Origin: DATIRA01 sp963766505
Lineage (GTDB): Bacteria > Pseudomonadota > Gammaproteobacteria > Steroidobacterales > Steroidobacteraceae
Reading direction: 5' to 3'
NCBI GenBank assembly: GCA_963766505.1
Contig: CAVYAL010000005.1
Coordinates: 310,001-374,000, forward strand
Length of the DNA stretch: 64,000 nt
The translations under genes were made by a program, and so were the position numbers. Shown piece by piece: positions 54,347-63,483 of this stretch (the first letter of the stretch is position 1; each line of letters begins with the position of its first letter). The notes under the pieces were generated by a model. It saw nothing but the letters and a program-made list of their open reading frames with translations. It did not search any database and had not been told where the DNA came from.

Positions 54347-55381
54347 ATGCCCGAACACCGATCCCTGACTTACCGCGACGCCGGCGTGGACATCGACGCA
54401 GGCGACGAGCTCGTCGAGCGAATCAAGCCGGCCGTCAAGCGCACGATGCGCCCGGAGGTGCTGGGCGGCCTCGGCGGCTTCGGCGCGCTGGTCGAGGTGC
54501 CGCTCGACAGGTATCGCCGGCCAGTGATGGTATCCGGCACGGACGGCGTCGGAACGAAGCTGCGACTCGCGATAGAGACTGGGCGACACGACACGATCGG
54601 AATCGACCTGGTCGCGATGTGCGCGAACGACGTGGTCGTGCAGGGAGCCGAGCCGCTGTTCTTCCTCGACTACTACGCGACCGGGAAGCTCCGGGTCGAA
54701 GTCGCCGAGCAGGTGATCCGCGGAATCGCCGAGGGCTGCGCCCGTGCGGGCTGTGCGCTGGTCGGAGGCGAGACGGCGGAAATGCCCGGCATGTACGCCG
54801 ACGAGGACTACGACCTTGCAGGCTTCTGCGTCGGCCTGGTCGAGAAGGACTCGATCATCGACGGCTCGCGGGCGCGCGCCGGGGACGCGGTGATCGCGCT
54901 GCCCTCCTCCGGGCCGCACTCGAACGGCTACTCGCTGATCCGCAAGCTGCTCGCGGTGAGCGGCGCGGGACCCGACACCGAGCTGGCAGGCCGACCGCTG
55001 CACGACTGGCTGCTCGAGCCCACCCGGATCTACGTCCGGGCCGTGCTGGCGCTGCTGGCCCAGGTACCGGTCACGGCCATCGCGCACATCACCGGCGGCG
55101 GAATCACCGGCAACATTCCCCGGGTGCTGCCGCAGGGAATCGAGGCCTGCCTGGACCTTCGCCAGTATCCACGCCCCGCCATCTTCGACTGGCTGCAGCA
55201 GGCCGGGAGAATCGAGCGCGAGGAGATGCTGCGCACGTTCAACTGCGGCATCGGCATGACGATCTGCGTGCCGGGAGACGAGGCGGACCGCGCCATCGAG
55301 GTCCTGCGGCGGGCGGGCGAGCAGCCGCAGCGGGTCGGCGAACTGCGCCGCGGCGAACGCGAAATCGTGATCGAGGGATGA
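54347..55381 (+). CDS. purM: phosphoribosylformylglycinamidine cyclo-ligase PurM
   Basis: PurM (AIR synthetase) closes the imidazole ring in purine synthesis. It has 344 residues. SLTYRDAGVDIDAGDELVER, the GTDGVGTKL loop, DLVAMCANDVVVQGAEPLFF and VGGETAEMPGMY are diagnostic. A TAAAAT at 54293-54298 could be the -10 box but has no clear -35. The stop overlaps purN by four bases. Confidence 0.97.
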   Translation: MPEHRSLTYRDAGVDIDAGDELVERIKPAVKRTMRPEVLGGLGGFGALVEVPLDRYRRPVMVSGTDGVGTKLRLAIETGRHDTIGIDLVAMCANDVVVQGAEPLFFLDYYATGKLRVEVAEQVIRGIAEGCARAGCALVGGETAEMPGMYADEDYDLAGFCVGLVEKDSIIDGSRARAGDAVIALPSSGPHSNGYSLIRKLLAVSGAGPDTELAGRPLHDWLLEPTRIYVRAVLALLAQVPVTAIAHITGGGITGNIPRVLPQGIEACLDLRQYPRPAIFDWLQQAGRIEREEMLRTFNCGIGMTICVPGDEADRAIEVLRRAGEQPQRVGELRRGEREIVIEG

Positions 55382-56052
55382 GCCCCGGCGCAGAACCCCT
55401 GCGCCTGGTCGTTCTCATTTCGGGACGCGGCAGCAACCTGCGCGCGATCGCACGAGAAGCCGCAGCGGGCCGGCTGCGCGTCGTGATCGCCGCGGTGCTG
55501 AGCGACCGCGAGGACGCAGCCGGCCTCGACTGGGCCGCGTCGGCCGGGCTGCACTGCGAGGCGCTGTCGCCGAGGGGCTTCCCCGACCGCGAAAGCTACG
55601 ACCGCGCGCTGGCGGAGCGAGTGGAGCAGTTCCGTCCGGGGCTCGTCGCGCTGGCCGGATTCATGCGCATCCTGTCGCCGGCCTTCGTCGATCGCTTCGA
55701 AGGCCGGATGCTGAACATCCACCCCTCGCTGCTGCCGAGGCACAGGGGGCTGCACACCCATCGACGGGTGCTGGAGGCCGGCGACCACGTGCATGGCGCG
55801 AGCGTGCACTTCGTGACACGTGAACTCGACGGCGGCCCGCTAGTCATACAGGCCAGGCTGCCGGTACGCGACGGGGAGGACGAGAAGGCCCTGGCGAGCC
55901 GGGTGCTGGCCCAGGAACACCGCATTTACCCGCTCGCGATCGGCTGGTTCGCCACGGGCCGGCTCGGGTACCTCGACGGTAAGGGCTGGCTGGACGGCCG
56001 ACCCCTGGACCGTCCCGTGGTCGTGGAGGAAGACGATGAATTACCCGCATAG
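55378..56052 (+). CDS. purN: phosphoribosylglycinamide formyltransferase PurN
   Basis: PurN transfers a formyl group from 10-formyl-THF to GAR. It has 224 residues. LISGRGSNLRAI (phosphate loop), LAGFMRILSPAFV, NIHPSLLPRHRGLHTHRRVL with the catalytic Asn/His, and HFVTRELDGGPLVIQ are present. ATG 55378 overlaps the purM stop (ATGA). Its end overlaps the next gene by 17 bases. Confidence 0.96.
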   Translation: MSPGAEPLRLVVLISGRGSNLRAIAREAAAGRLRVVIAAVLSDREDAAGLDWAASAGLHCEALSPRGFPDRESYDRALAERVEQFRPGLVALAGFMRILSPAFVDRFEGRMLNIHPSLLPRHRGLHTHRRVLEAGDHVHGASVHFVTRELDGGPLVIQARLPVRDGEDEKALASRVLAQEHRIYPLAIGWFATGRLGYLDGKGWLDGRPLDRPVVVEEDDELPA

Positions 56053-56791
56053 GCCGCTGGTAGCCGCGCTGGTCCTGCTCTGCACCACGACGGCGACCGC
56101 GCAGCCTGCGGGGCCCGGCAAGACCACCGGCACCGCCGCAGCACCCGCGCTGCAGCCGTACACGGCCCGCTACCAGGTTGGCTACAAGGCGCTGAGTGGC
56201 GGACAGATCGAGGCGACGCTGAAGCGCGGATCAGGCCCCGGTCGCTGGATCTACGAGACGCAGGCCTTTCCGAACGTGATCGGCAGGATCGCCGTCAGCC
56301 CCAAGGCACGCGAGCACAGCACGATGGAGCTCACGGCCGACGGCATGCGGCCACTGTCCTACGAGTTCAACGACGGATCAGCGGACGTCGACCAGGACGT
56401 GCGGCTCAGCTTCGACTGGTCCGCGCTGAAGGTGAGCGGTCGTGCCGACGGCAAGGACTTCACTCTGGACATCGAGCCGGGGACCCAGGACACGGCCTCG
56501 GTGCAGGCCGCGATGATCGCAGCGCTGGCGGCCGGCCGCGCGCCTTCGGGCTTTCCGATAGTCACCGGCAGCAAGCTGCGCGAGTACCGGTACTGGTCCG
56601 AAGGCAAGGAGACGGTGAGCACGCCGCTGGGCCGCTACGAGACGGTCATCTGGGCCAGCCAGCGCAATGGCTCGGATCGCATCGCGAAGGTCTGGCACGC
56701 ACCGGCGCTCGGCCACCTGCCGGTGCAGGCGATCCAGTTCCGCAAGGGCAAGCAGCTGGTCCAGATGAAGCTGGTCGCGCTGGAGCGCTAG
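56036..56791 (+). CDS. DUF3108 exported protein
   Basis: This protein of 251 residues has a signal peptide (about 1-22, ends ATAQP) and a DUF3108 beta-rich domain: YTARYQVGYKALSGGQIEAT, RWIYETQAFPNVIGRI, and VWHAPALGHLPVQAIQFRKG. DUF3108 proteins are periplasmic and of unknown function. It overlaps purN by 17 bases, as in many gammaproteobacteria. It is convergent with dcd, with repeat copy 2 between. Confidence 0.9.
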   Translation: MNYPHRPLVAALVLLCTTTATAQPAGPGKTTGTAAAPALQPYTARYQVGYKALSGGQIEATLKRGSGPGRWIYETQAFPNVIGRIAVSPKAREHSTMELTADGMRPLSYEFNDGSADVDQDVRLSFDWSALKVSGRADGKDFTLDIEPGTQDTASVQAAMIAALAAGRAPSGFPIVTGSKLREYRYWSEGKETVSTPLGRYETVIWASQRNGSDRIAKVWHAPALGHLPVQAIQFRKGKQLVQMKLVALER

Positions 56792-56827
56792 AGCTGTACT
56801 GCCCGCGGCCGGCACCGCCCCAGGCCA

Positions 56828-56938
56828 GACAGTCGAACCGGGCCCGCCGTCCAGGGACGCCGTGAATCCGTCCTGGAGGCTCCGCGCGCGACGTCCTGTC
56901 GCGCGACGGCCCTCGACGACGCGCCCGGCTCGACTGTC
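56828..56938. repeat. structured intergenic repeat, copy 2
   Basis: Outer arms 56828-56846 and 56920-56938 match at 17 of 19 positions as an inverted repeat. The core GGGACGCCGTGAATCC (56854-56869) and CCTGGAGGCTC (56872-56882) are identical to copy 1 at 42744-42868. The inner hairpin CGCGCGAC-N5-GTCGCGCG (56885-56905) has other bases than in copy 1 but the same shape. It lies in the 155-base gap between the convergent DUF3108 and dcd genes, which contains nothing else that I can see. Confidence 0.85.
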
Positions 56939-56946
56939 CGTGCCCC

Positions 56947-57513
56947 CTACGCCTTCGGCAGCGTGACGCCCTGCTGCCCCATGTACTTGCCGCCGCGATC
57001 GCGATACGACACCTCGCAGACCTCGTCCGACTCGAAGAACAGCATCTGCGCCACGCCCTCGTTTGCGTAGATCTTCGCGGGCAGCGGCGTCGTGTTCGAG
57101 AACTCGAGCGTCACGTGGCCCTCCCACTCCGGCTCGAGCGGCGTCACGTTGACGATGATGCCGCAGCGTGCGTAGGTGGACTTGCCGAGACAGATGGTCA
57201 GGACGTTGCGGGGAATGCGGAAGAACTCGACGGTCCGCGCCAGCGCGAACGAATTCGGCGGGATGATGCAGACCTCGCCCTTGATGTCTACGAACGAGCC
57301 GATGTCGAAGTTCTTCGGGTCCACGATCGTCGAATTGATGTTCGTGAACACCTTGAACTCGTTCGCGCAGCGCACGTCGTAGCCGTAGCTCGAGGTCCCG
57401 TAGGACACGATGCGCTGGCCGCTGACCTCGCGGACCTGGCCCGCCTCGAACGGCTCGATCATCCCGTGGCCCTCGGCCATGCGCCGGATCCACCGGTCGG
57501 ACTTGATGCTCAC
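56947..57513 (-). CDS. dcd: dCTP deaminase
   Basis: Dcd deaminates dCTP to dUTP for thymidylate synthesis. It has 188 residues: MSIKSDRWIRRMAE, SYGTSSYGYDVRCANEFKVF, LARTVEFFRIPRNVLTICLG, KSTYARCGIIVNVTPLEPEW and AQMLFFESDE with the catalytic Glu region. The start is GTG 57513, two bases after the mrp stop. Confidence 0.96.
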   Translation of the reverse strand: MSIKSDRWIRRMAEGHGMIEPFEAGQVREVSGQRIVSYGTSSYGYDVRCANEFKVFTNINSTIVDPKNFDIGSFVDIKGEVCIIPPNSFALARTVEFFRIPRNVLTICLGKSTYARCGIIVNVTPLEPEWEGHVTLEFSNTTPLPAKIYANEGVAQMLFFESDEVCEVSYRDRGGKYMGQQGVTLPKA

Positions 57514-57515
57514 GT

Positions 57516-58607
57516 TCAGGTTTCCTCGACCGTGATCTTCGGAAAAGCCGGCCCGGCGGCCGCGGACATCGACAGGCGCGCGGCACTGCGCCTCGCGGTA
57601 TCCACGTATGCGCGCCCGATCCGGCTGTCCGGCTCGGTCACCACTGTCGGTCGCCCGGAATCGGTTTCCTCCCGGATGCGTATGTCGAGCGGCAGCTGCC
57701 CGAGCAGCGTCACGCCGTACTGCTCGGCCATCCGGGCCCCGCCGCCTGAGCCGAAAATCGGCTCCTCGTGGCCGCACTTCGAGCAGACATGGGTACTCAT
57801 GTTCTCGACGACGCCGAGCACCGGTACCGAGACCTTCTGGAACATCCGCAGGCCCTTGCGCGCGTCGAGCAGCGCGATGTCCTGCGGAGTCGTCACTATG
57901 ACAGCGCCGCTGACGGGCACGCGCTGCGACAGCGTGAGCTGGATGTCCCCGGTGCCGGGCGGCATGTCCACGACCAGGTAGTCGAGTTCGCCCCAATTGG
58001 TTTCCGACAGCAGCTGGGTCAGCGCCTGCGTGACCATCGGCCCCCGCCAGACCATCGGCTGCTCCTCCTCGATCAGGAAACCGATGGAGATGACCTTCAC
58101 TCCGTGCGCCTGCAGCGGCTCGATGCGCCGGCCGTCGCGCGTGGAGGGACGTTCGCCCTGCAGGCCCATCATCCGGGGCTGGCTCGGACCGTAGATATCC
58201 GCGTCCAGGATCCCGACCCGGGCCCCGTCGAGCGCCAGCGCGAGCGCGAGGTTCACGGCCGTCGTCGACTTCCCTACACCGCCTTTTCCCGAGGCGACCG
58301 CCAGCACGTTGCTGATGCCGGGCAGGGGACTGAGGTTGCCCTGCACGGCATGAGCCCTCACCTTCCAGTCCACCCGGACCTCGCAGGCTCCCAGGTCCGG
58401 CCGGGCATCGACCAGTGCCTGAAGCGCGGCCTGCAGTTCCTGCCGGTATCCGCCCAGCGGGAAACCGAGTTCGACGTCGAGGATCGCCCGCTCGCCCTCG
58501 AATCTGACGGATTTCACAGCTTTGGCTTCGTTTAAGGGCATCCCGAGGTAGGGCTCGACATAATTCCCGACCACGAGGCGTATTTCGCTTTCGCGATGTT
58601 CGGACAT
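57516..58607 (-). CDS. apbC: Mrp/ApbC iron-sulfur cluster carrier ATPase
   Basis: Mrp is a P-loop ATPase that carries [4Fe-4S] clusters to apo-proteins. It has 363 residues. A MIP18/DUF59 domain (about 1-90) precedes the deviant Walker A SGKGGVGKST (106-115), DADIYGPSQPRMMG, VDMPPGTGDIQLTL and the CxxC pair in VCSKCGHEEP. Start at ATG 58607 or GTG 58616. In E. coli the gene borders metG divergently; here a three-gene cassette lies between them. Confidence 0.95.
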   Translation of the reverse strand: MSEHRESEIRLVVGNYVEPYLGMPLNEAKAVKSVRFEGERAILDVELGFPLGGYRQELQAALQALVDARPDLGACEVRVDWKVRAHAVQGNLSPLPGISNVLAVASGKGGVGKSTTAVNLALALALDGARVGILDADIYGPSQPRMMGLQGERPSTRDGRRIEPLQAHGVKVISIGFLIEEEQPMVWRGPMVTQALTQLLSETNWGELDYLVVDMPPGTGDIQLTLSQRVPVSGAVIVTTPQDIALLDARKGLRMFQKVSVPVLGVVENMSTHVCSKCGHEEPIFGSGGGARMAEQYGVTLLGQLPLDIRIREETDSGRPTVVTEPDSRIGRAYVDTARRSAARLSMSAAAGPAFPKITVEET

Positions 58608-58668
58608 GGCTGGCACTTGCTTGGAGGGGGAGCGGCATGCGCCGCAAGGCCGCGATTGTAACTGAAAC

Positions 58669-58688
58669 GGCGGCGCGGGCGCGCCGCC
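58669..58688. other. GC-only hairpin upstream of the kinase gene
   Basis: GGCGGCGC and GCGCCGCC pair around loop GGGC in the 192-base gap between the divergent mrp and kinase genes. On the minus strand TACAAT (58655-58660) may be the mrp -10 box. No convincing promoter for the kinase gene is visible. Confidence 0.3.
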
Positions 58689-58799
58689 GCCAGAGGTGGC
58701 ATGATTCCAACCGGGGCGGCGGCGGCGACCATCTGACCCGGGGCGGGTTGACTTAATCTCTGCTTACAGGCGGCCTGGCGGCACGATACAAATGCGCAA

Positions 58800-61184
58800 A
58801 TGAGCTTCTTCGCCAAAATGCGGGCCGAGCGGCTGATCGCCGACATCAAGTCGTCGAGCGATGCGGACGCCACGCGCGCGCGCAAGGCGCTCGAGAAGCT
58901 CGGCCGGCTGGGACCCTCGGCGATCCCGCGCATCATCGACGCGCTGGCGACGGCCGACAAGAAGGAGACGGCAGGCCTGGTGCGGGTGCTGAGCGCGGCG
59001 CTCGACAACAAGAGCTTCCCGCTGGTCGCGGCCGGCCTGGTGGACGGCAACCCGCGCACCGTCGCGGCCGTGACCTGGGCGCTTTCGACCAGCCGCGACT
59101 ACAGCCCGCAACTGCTGTACGGGCTGCTCTCCGACCCACAGATGCCGAAGGCGCAGGTCGTGAGCATCCTCGCCGCGCAGAAGTCCCGGCTCGCGGCGCG
59201 CGAACTGCTCAAGCACGCCTATAACCAGGAGCCGGCGGAAAAGGCCGCGCTGTTCCGCATCGTTGCCGAGATCGGCGACGCCAGCCTGCTGCCGGAGCTG
59301 CTGAGCCGCCTCGAGGGCAAGGACCCGATCGCCAGGACCCACATCATCAACATCCTGGCCCGCTTCAACCGGCCCGAGGTCGCCGAGGCGCTGCACAAGC
59401 AGCTCCGCGACAACAACAAGTTCATCCGCCAGGCCGTCCTGAACGCGCTGTCCCGGTTCGAGGGCCACGCGGACGTCGGGCTGCTCTGCGAGGTACTGCG
59501 CGACCCGGACGTCGAGACCCAGCAGAAGGCGATCGAGGCCGTCGTGCGCGCGAATCATCCCGACACGATGCAGCACCTGGTCGAGGTACTCCGCGACGAG
59601 GACGAGGGCGCCCGGCGGGCGGCAGTCGAGGTTCTGAACGAGATCGGCACACCGAGGCACGTGAAGTTCCTGCTGCAGTCCATCAAGGACGACGACTGGT
59701 GGGTGCGCAGTCGCGCGGCCGACGCGCTGGCGAAGATCGGCGGCCCGAGGGTCATCGAGGCCGCGCTCGAGCTGATCCGCGACAAGGACGAGGACGTGCG
59801 CCGGGCGGCGATCGAGATCCTCAACCAGACCCGCGACGCGCGCGCGGTGGATCACCTCGTCGCGGCCACCCGCGACTCCGACTGGTGGGTGCGCGAACGA
59901 GCCGTCGATGCGCTGGCCGAGATCGGCAGTCAGCGCGCGCTGCCGGCCCTGCTCGACCTGCTCGATTCAGCCGACGAGCGCTCGCTGCCCTCGGTCGTCA
60001 GGGCGCTCGGGAAACTCGGCGATCGCGAGCTGATAGACCGGCTCGTGCCGCTGCTGGCCAGCCAGTCCAAGGAAGTCCGGCTCGAGGCCATCACGGCGCT
60101 GACGCGGCTCGTGGACGAGGGCACTGCGGACAAGGTCCGGCGCCAGCTCGAAGAACTGGCCGCCGCGATGGTGGAGGGGACCGTGAGCCACGCCGCGCTG
60201 CGGGCCGTCGAGGACCTCGACAGCCGATTCTCGAGCAGCGCAATCGCGGTGCGAGAGAACGCGGCCCGCATGGCCGAGCCCGCGCGCACGCTGCTGGTCG
60301 AGCGCAGCGACCTCGAGGGGCTGATGAGGCAGACCGCGCAGGCGCAGCGGCTCGACATCTCGACGCTGAAGCCGGGTGACATTCTCGAGGGGCGCTACAA
60401 GTTCATCCAGAAGATCGGCAAGGGCGCGTTCGGAACGGTGCTGCTGATGGAGGACAAGGTCGTCGACGAGCGGCTGATCCTGAAGTTCCTGAACCCGAAC
60501 GTCTCCCAGGACGAGGAGATGATGAAGCGGTTCGTGCACGAGCTGCGCTACTCGCGCAAGATCACGCACCGCAACGTGATCCGGATCTACGACTTCCTGC
60601 ACATCCGCGGCAACTATGCGATCTCGATGGAGTATTTTCCGTCGCATACGCTCGGCAACGAGATCAACGAGAAGCCGCTGCCGCTCGGCAAGGCCGTGCG
60701 TTATGCGATCGACATCGCCACCGGCATGTCGGTGGCGCATCAGTCCGGCATCGTCCACCGCGACCTGAAGCCTGCCAACGTGCTGCTCGACGAGCAGGGA
60801 CTGCTCAAGGTGGTCGACTTCGGCGTCGCCGCGGCGCAGCGCGAGGGCGACACGCAGCTCACCAAGACCGGCTTCGTGATCGGCTCGCCGAAATACATGG
60901 CCCCGGAGCAGATACTCGGCAAGAAGGCGGACGAGCGCGTGGACATCTACAGCCTCGGCGTCATTCTCTACGAGATGCTGACCGGCGAGCCGCCCTACCA
61001 CCGTGGCGACCACATGGCCGTGATGTACCAGCACGTCCAGGGCAAGGCGCGGCCGCCGATCGAGCTGAATCCGCAGATTCCTCCCGGGCTTTCGGAGATG
61101 ACGATGAAGGCCATGTCGGTCGACAAGTCCAAGCGCTTCCAGAACATGGACGAGCTGCGCGCGGCCCTCGAGAAGTACCTCTGA
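58800..61184 (+). CDS. HEAT-repeat Ser/Thr protein kinase
   Basis: This is a cytoplasmic protein of 794 residues. About 500 residues of HEAT repeats come first (for example DDDWWVRSRAADALAKIGG and DSDWWVRERAVDALAEIGS). A Hanks-type kinase domain (about 530-794) follows, with the glycine loop GKGAFG (540-545), K562 (LILKFL), HRDLKPAN (653-660), DFG (673-675) and APE (701-703). All catalytic residues are present, so it should be active. There is no membrane segment. pilT follows after seven bases, then a second pilT-like gene, so one operon is very likely. A role in pilus retraction control is inferred from context alone. Confidence 0.92.
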   Translation: MSFFAKMRAERLIADIKSSSDADATRARKALEKLGRLGPSAIPRIIDALATADKKETAGLVRVLSAALDNKSFPLVAAGLVDGNPRTVAAVTWALSTSRDYSPQLLYGLLSDPQMPKAQVVSILAAQKSRLAARELLKHAYNQEPAEKAALFRIVAEIGDASLLPELLSRLEGKDPIARTHIINILARFNRPEVAEALHKQLRDNNKFIRQAVLNALSRFEGHADVGLLCEVLRDPDVETQQKAIEAVVRANHPDTMQHLVEVLRDEDEGARRAAVEVLNEIGTPRHVKFLLQSIKDDDWWVRSRAADALAKIGGPRVIEAALELIRDKDEDVRRAAIEILNQTRDARAVDHLVAATRDSDWWVRERAVDALAEIGSQRALPALLDLLDSADERSLPSVVRALGKLGDRELIDRLVPLLASQSKEVRLEAITALTRLVDEGTADKVRRQLEELAAAMVEGTVSHAALRAVEDLDSRFSSSAIAVRENAARMAEPARTLLVERSDLEGLMRQTAQAQRLDISTLKPGDILEGRYKFIQKIGKGAFGTVLLMEDKVVDERLILKFLNPNVSQDEEMMKRFVHELRYSRKITHRNVIRIYDFLHIRGNYAISMEYFPSHTLGNEINEKPLPLGKAVRYAIDIATGMSVAHQSGIVHRDLKPANVLLDEQGLLKVVDFGVAAAQREGDTQLTKTGFVIGSPKYMAPEQILGKKADERVDIYSLGVILYEMLTGEPPYHRGDHMAVMYQHVQGKARPPIELNPQIPPGLSEMTMKAMSVDKSKRFQNMDELRAALEKYL

Positions 61185-61191
61185 ACGATCC

Positions 61192-62292
61192 ATGGCCCGC
61201 ATCGACGCATTCCTGAAGCTTGGCGCGGCGCAGGGCTGCTCGGACGTCCATCTGTCGGTGGGCGTGCCGCCGATGCTGCGCATGAACGGCGAGCTGATGC
61301 CGATCAAGTTCCGCAATCTCGGCGAGGCGGAACTCGAGGGCTACGTGACGGAGATCCTGAGCCCCTCGCAGCGAGAGCAGTTCAAGGCCGGCCACGACAT
61401 CGACTTCTCCTACGTAGCGGAGGATGCCAGCCGCTTCCGGGTCAACGTGTTCCGCAAGGACACCGGCGTCGGGGCCGTGTTCCGCACGATTCCCGGCGAG
61501 GTGCCGACGCTGCAGTCGCTGAACCTGCCGCCGATCGTCGAGAAGTTCTGCGACTACCACCAGGGCATGGTGCTGGTGACGGGCTCGACCGGCACCGGCA
61601 AGTCCACCACGCTCGCCGCGATGATCGACCATCTCAACCGCACGCGCCGCCTGAACATCGTCAGCCTCGAGGACCCGATCGAGTTCGTCCACCGCAGCAA
61701 GCTTGCGCAGGTCATCCAGCGTGAGCTGCACACGCACCTGCCCTCCTTCGCCGAGGGCGTGCGCGCAGCGATGCGCGAGGACCCGGACGTCATCCTGGTC
61801 GGCGAGCTGCGCGACGCGGACACGATCCGCTGGGCCATGACGGCCGCGGAGACCGGGCACCTCGTGCTCGGTACGCTGCATACGACCAGTGCGGTGAAGA
61901 CGCTGGACCGGATCGTGGACGCGCTGCCGGCCGAGGAGCGCGAACAGGCCAAGAGCTTCCTTTCCCAGAGCCTGATCGGCGTGCTGACCCAGGTGCTGGT
62001 GCGCACGCCGGACCTGCGCGGCCGCAAGGCCATCTGCGAGGTGATGGTCATGAACCGGGCCATCGGCAAGCTGATCATGACGGACCAGACCCACATGATC
62101 CCCTCCCAGCTGCAGACGGGCCGGGAAGTCGGCATGCAGCTGATGGACCAGGCACTGCTCAGCGCGGTGCAGGCGCGCGAGGTCGATCCGGAGGACGCCT
62201 TCGTCTACGCGCTCGACAAGCGCCCGTTCACGCGCTTCGTCGCGGACGGCACGGCGATCCTGAAGGCCGATGTCACGCAGGGCGCGTCATGA
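61192..62292 (+). CDS. pilT: PilT-family retraction ATPase
   Basis: This is a hexameric secretion-type ATPase of 366 residues, of the kind that drives type IV pilus retraction. The N-terminal PAS-like part has GCSDVHLSVGVPPMLRMNG. Walker A GSTGTGKST (131-139), Asp box SLEDPIEF with E160, Walker B DVILVGE with E205, and an intact His box TGHLVLGTLHT (221-231) are all visible. The C-terminal AIRNLI motif of PilT is changed to AIGKLI (290-295). It does not look like PilU. It lies between the kinase gene and a second PilT-like gene (ATGA overlap). Confidence 0.93.
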   Translation: MARIDAFLKLGAAQGCSDVHLSVGVPPMLRMNGELMPIKFRNLGEAELEGYVTEILSPSQREQFKAGHDIDFSYVAEDASRFRVNVFRKDTGVGAVFRTIPGEVPTLQSLNLPPIVEKFCDYHQGMVLVTGSTGTGKSTTLAAMIDHLNRTRRLNIVSLEDPIEFVHRSKLAQVIQRELHTHLPSFAEGVRAAMREDPDVILVGELRDADTIRWAMTAAETGHLVLGTLHTTSAVKTLDRIVDALPAEEREQAKSFLSQSLIGVLTQVLVRTPDLRGRKAICEVMVMNRAIGKLIMTDQTHMIPSQLQTGREVGMQLMDQALLSAVQAREVDPEDAFVYALDKRPFTRFVADGTAILKADVTQGAS

Positions 62293-63401
62293 GCAACGAG
62301 GCGAATCAGCCTGCCGGGGAACAGCTGCAGCAGCATACGCCGCGGCGCATCGACGAGTACCTGAAGGAAGTCCTGGTCAAGAGCGGGTCCGACCTGCACT
62401 TCGTGGCCGGCGACCCGCCGCGGATCCGGTTGTACGGCGATCTGCAGAGCCTGCGCGAGGAACGCCTGGGTCAGGACCAGGTCCGCGAGGCGCTCGAGGA
62501 GGTCATGCCGCGCCGCGCAGCCCAGCGGCTCGAGCAGCACGACGGGGCCGACTTCGCCTATACGATTCCGGGCGTCTCCCGCTTCCGCGTCAACGTATTC
62601 AGGCACATCGGCGGCCTCGGCGCGGTGTTCCGCGCCATCCCCTCCAAGGCGCTCACGCTCGACGAGCTCAACATGCCGCAGGCGGTGCGCAGCCTGTGCC
62701 GGGTCAACAATGGCCTGATCCTGGTCACCGGCAAGACGGGCTCGGGCAAGTCCACCACGCTCGCGGCGATGATCGACGACGTGAACGCCAGGGTGAAGGG
62801 ACACATCCTGACGATCGAGGACCCGATCGAGTTCGTGCACCCGCGCAAGAACTGCCTGGTGAGCCAGCGCGAGGTGGGCGTGCACAGCCCGAGCTTCGCC
62901 GAGGCCCTGCACTCCGCGCTGCGCGAGGACCCCGACGTCGTGCTGGTGGGCGAGTTGCGCGACCTGGAGACGATGAGCATCGCCGTCACGGCTGCCGAGA
63001 TGGGCATCCTGGTCATGGGCACGCTGCACACGAACGGCGCCGCCCCGACCGTCGACCGCATCGTGAACGCCTTCCCCGCCGACAAGCAGGCGCACGTGCG
63101 AACCATGCTTTCCACCTCGCTGCGGGGCGTCGTCTCCCAGCAGCTGATCCAGCGGGCGAACAAGAAGGGCCGTGTCGCGGCACTCGAGATCCTGGTCAAT
63201 ACGCCCGCCGTCTCGAACCTGATCCGCCAGGGCAAGCTCGACCAGCTCGAGAACACGATGCAGAGCGGCTCGCAGCACGGCATGCGGACCATGGATACGG
63301 CGATACAGGAACTGCTCGAGCATGGCGTGATCACGGGCCGTTCGGCCTACGAGAAGTCGATGAACAAGCAGCGCTTCGAGCAGTTCAAGGAAGCGGGCTG
63401 A
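62289..63401 (+). CDS. second PilT-family ATPase
   Basis: This is a PilT-like ATPase of 370 residues with a Gln-rich N-terminal extension (about 1-20). It has GSDLHFVAGDPPRIRLYG, Walker A GKTGSGKST (148-156), LTIEDPIEF, Walker B DVVLVGE and AVSNLI (307-312), closer to PilT's AIRNLI. The first His of the His box (TGHL in PilT) is replaced: EMGILVMGTLHT. It is often named PilU by position, but the sequence is nearer to PilT. It overlaps the first pilT by ATGA, so the two are probably made in equal amounts and could form mixed hexamers. Confidence 0.92.
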   Translation: MSNEANQPAGEQLQQHTPRRIDEYLKEVLVKSGSDLHFVAGDPPRIRLYGDLQSLREERLGQDQVREALEEVMPRRAAQRLEQHDGADFAYTIPGVSRFRVNVFRHIGGLGAVFRAIPSKALTLDELNMPQAVRSLCRVNNGLILVTGKTGSGKSTTLAAMIDDVNARVKGHILTIEDPIEFVHPRKNCLVSQREVGVHSPSFAEALHSALREDPDVVLVGELRDLETMSIAVTAAEMGILVMGTLHTNGAAPTVDRIVNAFPADKQAHVRTMLSTSLRGVVSQQLIQRANKKGRVAALEILVNTPAVSNLIRQGKLDQLENTMQSGSQHGMRTMDTAIQELLEHGVITGRSAYEKSMNKQRFEQFKEAG

Positions 63402-63483
63402 GCGCACGGCCGGGCCGGCGGCCCGGCGCCGGCGATCGTCCCGGCGTGTCATAATCGCGGGCCGTTCCAACGCCGGCCATGCC

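Noticed and set aside
62289..63401. Naming the second ATPase PilU
   Set aside because: Position suggests it, but its motifs (ILTIEDPIEF, NTPAVSNLIRQGK) are nearer to PilT than to P. aeruginosa PilU.
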